NCBI GenBank assembly: GCA_019911785.1
Contig: JAIOJM010000404.1
Coordinates: 1-6,864, forward strand
Length of the DNA stretch: 6,864 nt
Origin: Sulfuricella sp.
GTDB taxonomy: Bacteria > Pseudomonadota > Gammaproteobacteria > Burkholderiales > Sulfuricellaceae
Reading direction: 5' to 3'
Shown here: positions 4,012 to 6,864 of the stretch, one piece after another
Position numbering within the stretch: position 1 is the first letter of the stretch
Layout: each line of letters begins with the position of its first letter
Program-made: the position numbers and the translations under genes
Notes under the pieces: model-generated
Database searches by the model: none
What the model was told of the DNA's origin: nothing
The model's input: the letters and a program-made list of their open reading frames with translations, nothing else

Positions 4012-6534
4012 CTAGACCTTAACCACCCTGACCGCGCATTTCTTGAAATCGGTTTCCTTGGAAATGGGGCAGGTCGCATCCAGGGTCAGCTTGTTCACCA
4101 TACGACTTTCGTCGAAGAAGGGAATGAACACCAGACCTACCGGCATCTTGTTGCGGCCGCGGGTTTCCACCCGGGTCAGCACCTCGCCGCGCCGGGTCAC
4201 CAGCTTCACCGCATCACCCCGCTTGAGGCCGCGGGACCTGGCGTCATCCGGGTGCATGAACACCAGCGCATCCGGGAACGCCTTGTACAGTTCCGGCACG
4301 CGCCGCGTCATCGAACCGGTATGCCAGTGCTCCAGCACGCGGCCGGTGCACAGCCACAGGTCGTATTCCTTGTCCGGCTGCTCGGCGGCTGGCTGGTAGG
4401 GCAGCGCGAAAATCACCGCCCTGCCGTCCGGCTTGCCGTAGAACTTCACCCCCTCGCCTTTCTTCACGTAAGGGTCATAGCCCTCGCGGAAGCGCCACAG
4501 GGTTTCCTTGTTGTCCACCACCGGCCAGCGCAGGCCGCGCGACTTGTGGTACACCTCGAAATCGGCCAGGTCGTGAGCATGGCCGCGCCCGAAGGTGGCG
4601 TACTCCTCGAACAGGCCTTTCTGCAGGTAGAAACCGACATCCCTGGATTCGTCGTTGTCATACCCGGCTTGCAGTTGCGAAAGCGGGTACTTGTTGACCT
4701 GGCCGTTGGCATAAAGAACGTCGTACAGGGTCTTGCCCTTGACCTCCGGCATCTTGGCGATCAAATCCGCTGGCCACACCTCCTCAACCTTGAAGCGCTT
4801 GGAGAATTCGATGTACTGCCACAGGTCGGAGCGGGAGTCGCCCTGCGGCTTGACCTGCTGGCGCCAGAACTGGGTGCGGCGCTCGGCGTTGCCGTAGGCG
4901 CCTTCCTTCTCCATCCACATCGCGGAGGGCAGAATCAGGTCGGCCGCCAGTGCTGACAGGGTCGGGTAGCAGTCTGACACCACGATAAAGTTGGCCGGGT
5001 TGCGCCAGCCGGGATAGACCTCCCCGTTGACGTTGGGCCCCGCCTGCATGTTGTTGGTGGTGGAAGTCCAGTAGAAATTCAGCTTGCCGTCCTTCAGCAT
5101 GCGGCTTTGCAGCACGGCATGGAAGCCGGGCTTGTCGGGAATGGTGCCAGCGGGCAATTTCCAGATTTTCTCGGAGATTTCCCGATGCTTCGGGTTCATC
5201 ACCACCATGTCGGCGGGCAGGCGATGGGCGAAGGTGCCCACCTCGCGCGCCGTACCGCAGGCAGACGGCTGGCCGGTCAGCGAGAACGGGCCGTTGCCGG
5301 GCTCGGAGATCTTGCCCACCAGCAGGTGCACGTTGTAGAGCATGTTGTTGACCCAGGTGCCGCGGGTATGCTGGTTGAAGCCCATGGTCCAGTAGGACAC
5401 CACCTTGGTCTTGGGGTCGGCGTAGGTCTTGGCCAGCGCCTCCAGCCTGTCCTTGGGCACGCCCGAAATCTCATGCGCCTTGTCCAGGGTGTATTCAGAC
5501 ACGAACTGCTTGAACTCGTCGAAGCTGATCGGCGTAGCCTTGTCAGGAGCGCCCTTGGGCTTGCCATCGGGGCCGGGGTAGCCGTTGTTGCCAGCCGCCA
5601 CTTCGAGCGGATGGTTGGGGCGCAGACCGTAGCCGATGTCGGTGACGCCTTTGGCGAAGTTGACATGCTTCTTGACGAAATCCTCGTTCACCGCATTGTT
5701 CTGGATGATGTAGTTGCAGATGTAGTTGAGGATCGCCAGATCGGACTGCGGCGTGAAGATCAGCTCGTTGTCCGCCAGTTCGCAGCTGCGGTGGGTGAAG
5801 GTGGACAGCACGTGCACCTTGACATGGTTCGCGGTAAGGCGACGGTCGGTGATGCGCGACCACAGGATCGGATGCATCTCGGCCATGTTGGATCCCCACA
5901 GAACGAAGGCGTCGGCGTGCTCGGCGTCGTCGTAGCAGCCCATCGGCTCGTCGATGCCGAAGGTGCGCATGAAGCCAGCCACGGCGGAAGCCATGCAATG
6001 GCGGGCGTTGGGGTCGAGGTTATTGGAACGGAAACCGGCCTTGAACAGCTTGGCGGCAGCGTAGCCTTCCCACACCGTCCACTGGCCGGAACCGAACATG
6101 CCAATGGCGGTCGGCCCCTTGGCTTTCAGCGTTTCCTTGACCTTCTTCTCCATGATGTCGAAGGCGGCATCCCAGCTAACCGGGGTAAACTCGCCGTTCT
6201 TGTCGAACTTGCCGTCTTTCATCCGCAGCAGCGGCGTGGTCAGGCGATCCTTGCCGTACATGATCTTGGACAGGAAATAGCCCTTGATGCAGTTCAGGCC
6301 CTTGTTGACGGGCGCATCCGGGTCGCCCTGGGTTGCCACAATGCGGCCGCCCTTGGTGCCGATCAGCACGCCGCAACCGGTACCGCAGAAGCGGCAGGCG
6401 CCCTTGTCCCATTTAATGCCGGTATCGCCGCCCGCCGCCAGCGCCTCCCGCACGCCCGGCACCGTCACTCCAGCCGCAACAGCCGTCGCGGCCACTGCAC
6501 TGGTCTTGATAAACTCACGTCGCGTCAACTTCAT
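4012..6534 (-). CDS. napA: Periplasmic nitrate reductase catalytic subunit NapA
   Basis: This 840-residue molybdoenzyme reduces nitrate to nitrite in the periplasm, fed by NapB. A twin-arginine signal (TRREFIKTS, 4-12) with a cut near ALAA (31-34) exports it folded. The N-terminal cluster motif holds Cys47, Cys50, Cys54 and Cys82 for one [4Fe-4S], and Lys84 in CIKGYF follows as in the electron-transfer path of NapA. Cys180 in [10 protein letters not shown] is the molybdenum ligand. The molybdopterin-dinucleotide-binding C-terminal domain starts near residue 723 ([20 protein letters not shown]), and the end [23 protein letters not shown] is typical of NapA. Length is close to E. coli NapA (828). 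The Tat signal, the Cys ligand and the neighbouring napB and napF distinguish it from cytoplasmic NasA and formate dehydrogenases. ATG 6534 follows GAGGAGG (6547-6541) by 6 nt. It starts 41 nt after napF, so the two are cotranscribed. No damage is visible. Its NapD chaperone is not encoded in the window. Confidence 0.98.
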   Translation of the reverse strand: MKLTRREFIKTSAVAATAVAAGVTVPGVREALAAGGDTGIKWDKGACRFCGTGCGVLIGTKGGRIVATQGDPDAPVNKGLNCIKGYFLSKIMYGKDRLTTPLLRMKDGKFDKNGEFTPVSWDAAFDIMEKKVKETLKAKGPTAIGMFGSGQWTVWEGYAAAKLFKAGFRSNNLDPNARHCMASAVAGFMRTFGIDEPMGCYDDAEHADAFVLWGSNMAEMHPILWSRITDRRLTANHVKVHVLSTFTHRSCELADNELIFTPQSDLAILNYICNYIIQNNAVNEDFVKKHVNFAKGVTDIGYGLRPNHPLEVAAGNNGYPGPDGKPKGAPDKATPISFDEFKQFVSEYTLDKAHEISGVPKDRLEALAKTYADPKTKVVSYWTMGFNQHTRGTWVNNMLYNVHLLVGKISEPGNGPFSLTGQPSACGTAREVGTFAHRLPADMVVMNPKHREISEKIWKLPAGTIPDKPGFHAVLQSRMLKDGKLNFYWTSTTNNMQAGPNVNGEVYPGWRNPANFIVVSDCYPTLSALAADLILPSAMWMEKEGAYGNAERRTQFWRQQVKPQGDSRSDLWQYIEFSKRFKVEEVWPADLIAKMPEVKGKTLYDVLYANGQVNKYPLSQLQAGYDNDESRDVGFYLQKGLFEEYATFGRGHAHDLADFEVYHKSRGLRWPVVDNKETLWRFREGYDPYVKKGEGVKFYGKPDGRAVIFALPYQPAAEQPDKEYDLWLCTGRVLEHWHTGSMTRRVPELYKAFPDALVFMHPDDARSRGLKRGDAVKLVTRRGEVLTRVETRGRNKMPVGLVFIPFFDESRMVNKLTLDATCPISKETDFKKCAVRVVKV

Positions 6535-6575
6535 TTCAGGCCTCCTCGCAAAACATCATCGTTTCTCAAAATTGT

Positions 6576-6864
6576 TCAAGCAGCCGCTTCCGCGAGCATC
6601 TCGCCGATCGTTACGGCGGAAACCGGGCATGGCCCATAACACGCCCCGCAGCCGGTGCAGGCTATGGGATCGACTTCCGGCCGGGCAACCGCGCCGACAG
6701 AAATTCTGAAGCGGATGGCGCCAACCGGGCAGGACTCGCCGCAGGTTCGGCACACCACCTGCTTGTGGGCAAGACAGGACGGCGCGATGATGGCCTTCAA
6801 TGGCCAGGGCGCACCGTCAGCCCGCCTGTTCAAGACGCCGCTTTTGCACTTTCCTGCGCAGTCG
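6576..6864 (-). CDS. napF: Ferredoxin-type protein NapF, C-terminal part (5' end outside window)
   Basis: The frame is open to the right edge, so the last 95 residues of a longer protein are seen; a TTG at 6833 is in frame but is not the likely start. Three cysteine groups are visible. At the edge DCAGKCKSGV looks like the end of one cluster motif. CLAHKQVVCRTCGESCPVGAIRF carries a C-x7-C-x2-C-x3-CP set. ACTGCGACYGPCPVSAVTI carries a C-x2-C-x2-C-x3-CP [4Fe-4S] set. This spacing, including the CLA...C..C...C part, matches the C-terminal half of E. coli NapF as I recall it. NapF is a cytoplasmic iron-sulfur protein thought to help NapA mature before export. The stop TGA (6578-6576) lies 41 nt before napA in the same direction, with no room for napD between. 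Another polyferredoxin cannot be fully excluded without the N-terminus. Confidence 0.88.
   Translation of the reverse strand, partial: DCAGKCKSGVLNRRADGAPWPLKAIIAPSCLAHKQVVCRTCGESCPVGAIRFRISVGAVARPEVDPIACTGCGACYGPCPVSAVTIGEMLAEAAA

Noticed and set aside
3601..4956. Long plus-strand open frame opposite napB and napA
   Set aside because: It overlaps two genes whose residues are conserved on the other strand, and its product shows no motif or signal.
5107..6639. 510-codon plus-strand open frame opposite napA
   Set aside because: It covers the NapA cofactor-binding region in antisense and reads as low-complexity His/Gly/Val-rich protein; no start signal or family is visible.
6576..6833. Complete small ferredoxin starting at TTG 6833
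   Set aside because: The frame stays open to the window edge with further cysteines in a cluster-like pattern and matches the C-terminal half of NapF, so it is a partial longer gene.

Overview
The window reads as a piece of a respiratory gene cluster from a sulfide-oxidising, nitrate-respiring Gram-negative bacterium. Every supported gene lies on the minus strand, so transcription runs from high to low coordinates. The GC-rich coding sequence, the Tat- and Sec-exported redox proteins and the gene families suggest a proteobacterium, perhaps a beta- or gammaproteobacterial sulfur oxidiser. That placement is inference; nothing here fixes the taxon.

In transcription order there are three blocks. 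Block 1 (6864 to about 3394) is a periplasmic nitrate reductase operon: the 3' part of napF (iron-sulfur protein), complete napA (molybdenum catalytic subunit) and complete napB (diheme electron-transfer subunit), closed by an intrinsic terminator. A perfect GC-rich hairpin sits between napA and napB. Block 2 (about 3363 to 1340) is flavocytochrome c sulfide dehydrogenase: fccA (diheme cytochrome) and fccB (FAD subunit). In front of it are a 9-bp inverted repeat and a weak promoter, and a strong terminator with A and T tracts on both sides closes it. Block 3 (about 1339 to 1) starts with a gene-free stretch of about 400 bp rich in small inverted repeats. It continues with a napC/nirT-type membrane tetraheme quinol dehydrogenase and ends with the start of an exported c-type cytochrome cut by the window edge.

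Functionally, NapC would take electrons from the quinol pool and pass them through NapB to NapA, which reduces nitrate to nitrite in the periplasm. FccAB would oxidise sulfide in the periplasm and pass electrons to soluble cytochromes. The linkage suggests nitrate-dependent sulfide oxidation, although each unit has its own expression signals. All core proteins belong to known families and keep their key residues, and I found no wholly new system. The less ordinary points are the operator-like repeat before fccA, a lipobox-like signal in NapB, the napA-napB hairpin with a competing fold, the separation of napC from napFAB, and the poorly known cytochrome after napC. No RNA genes, insertion sequences, CRISPR arrays or pseudogenes were seen.
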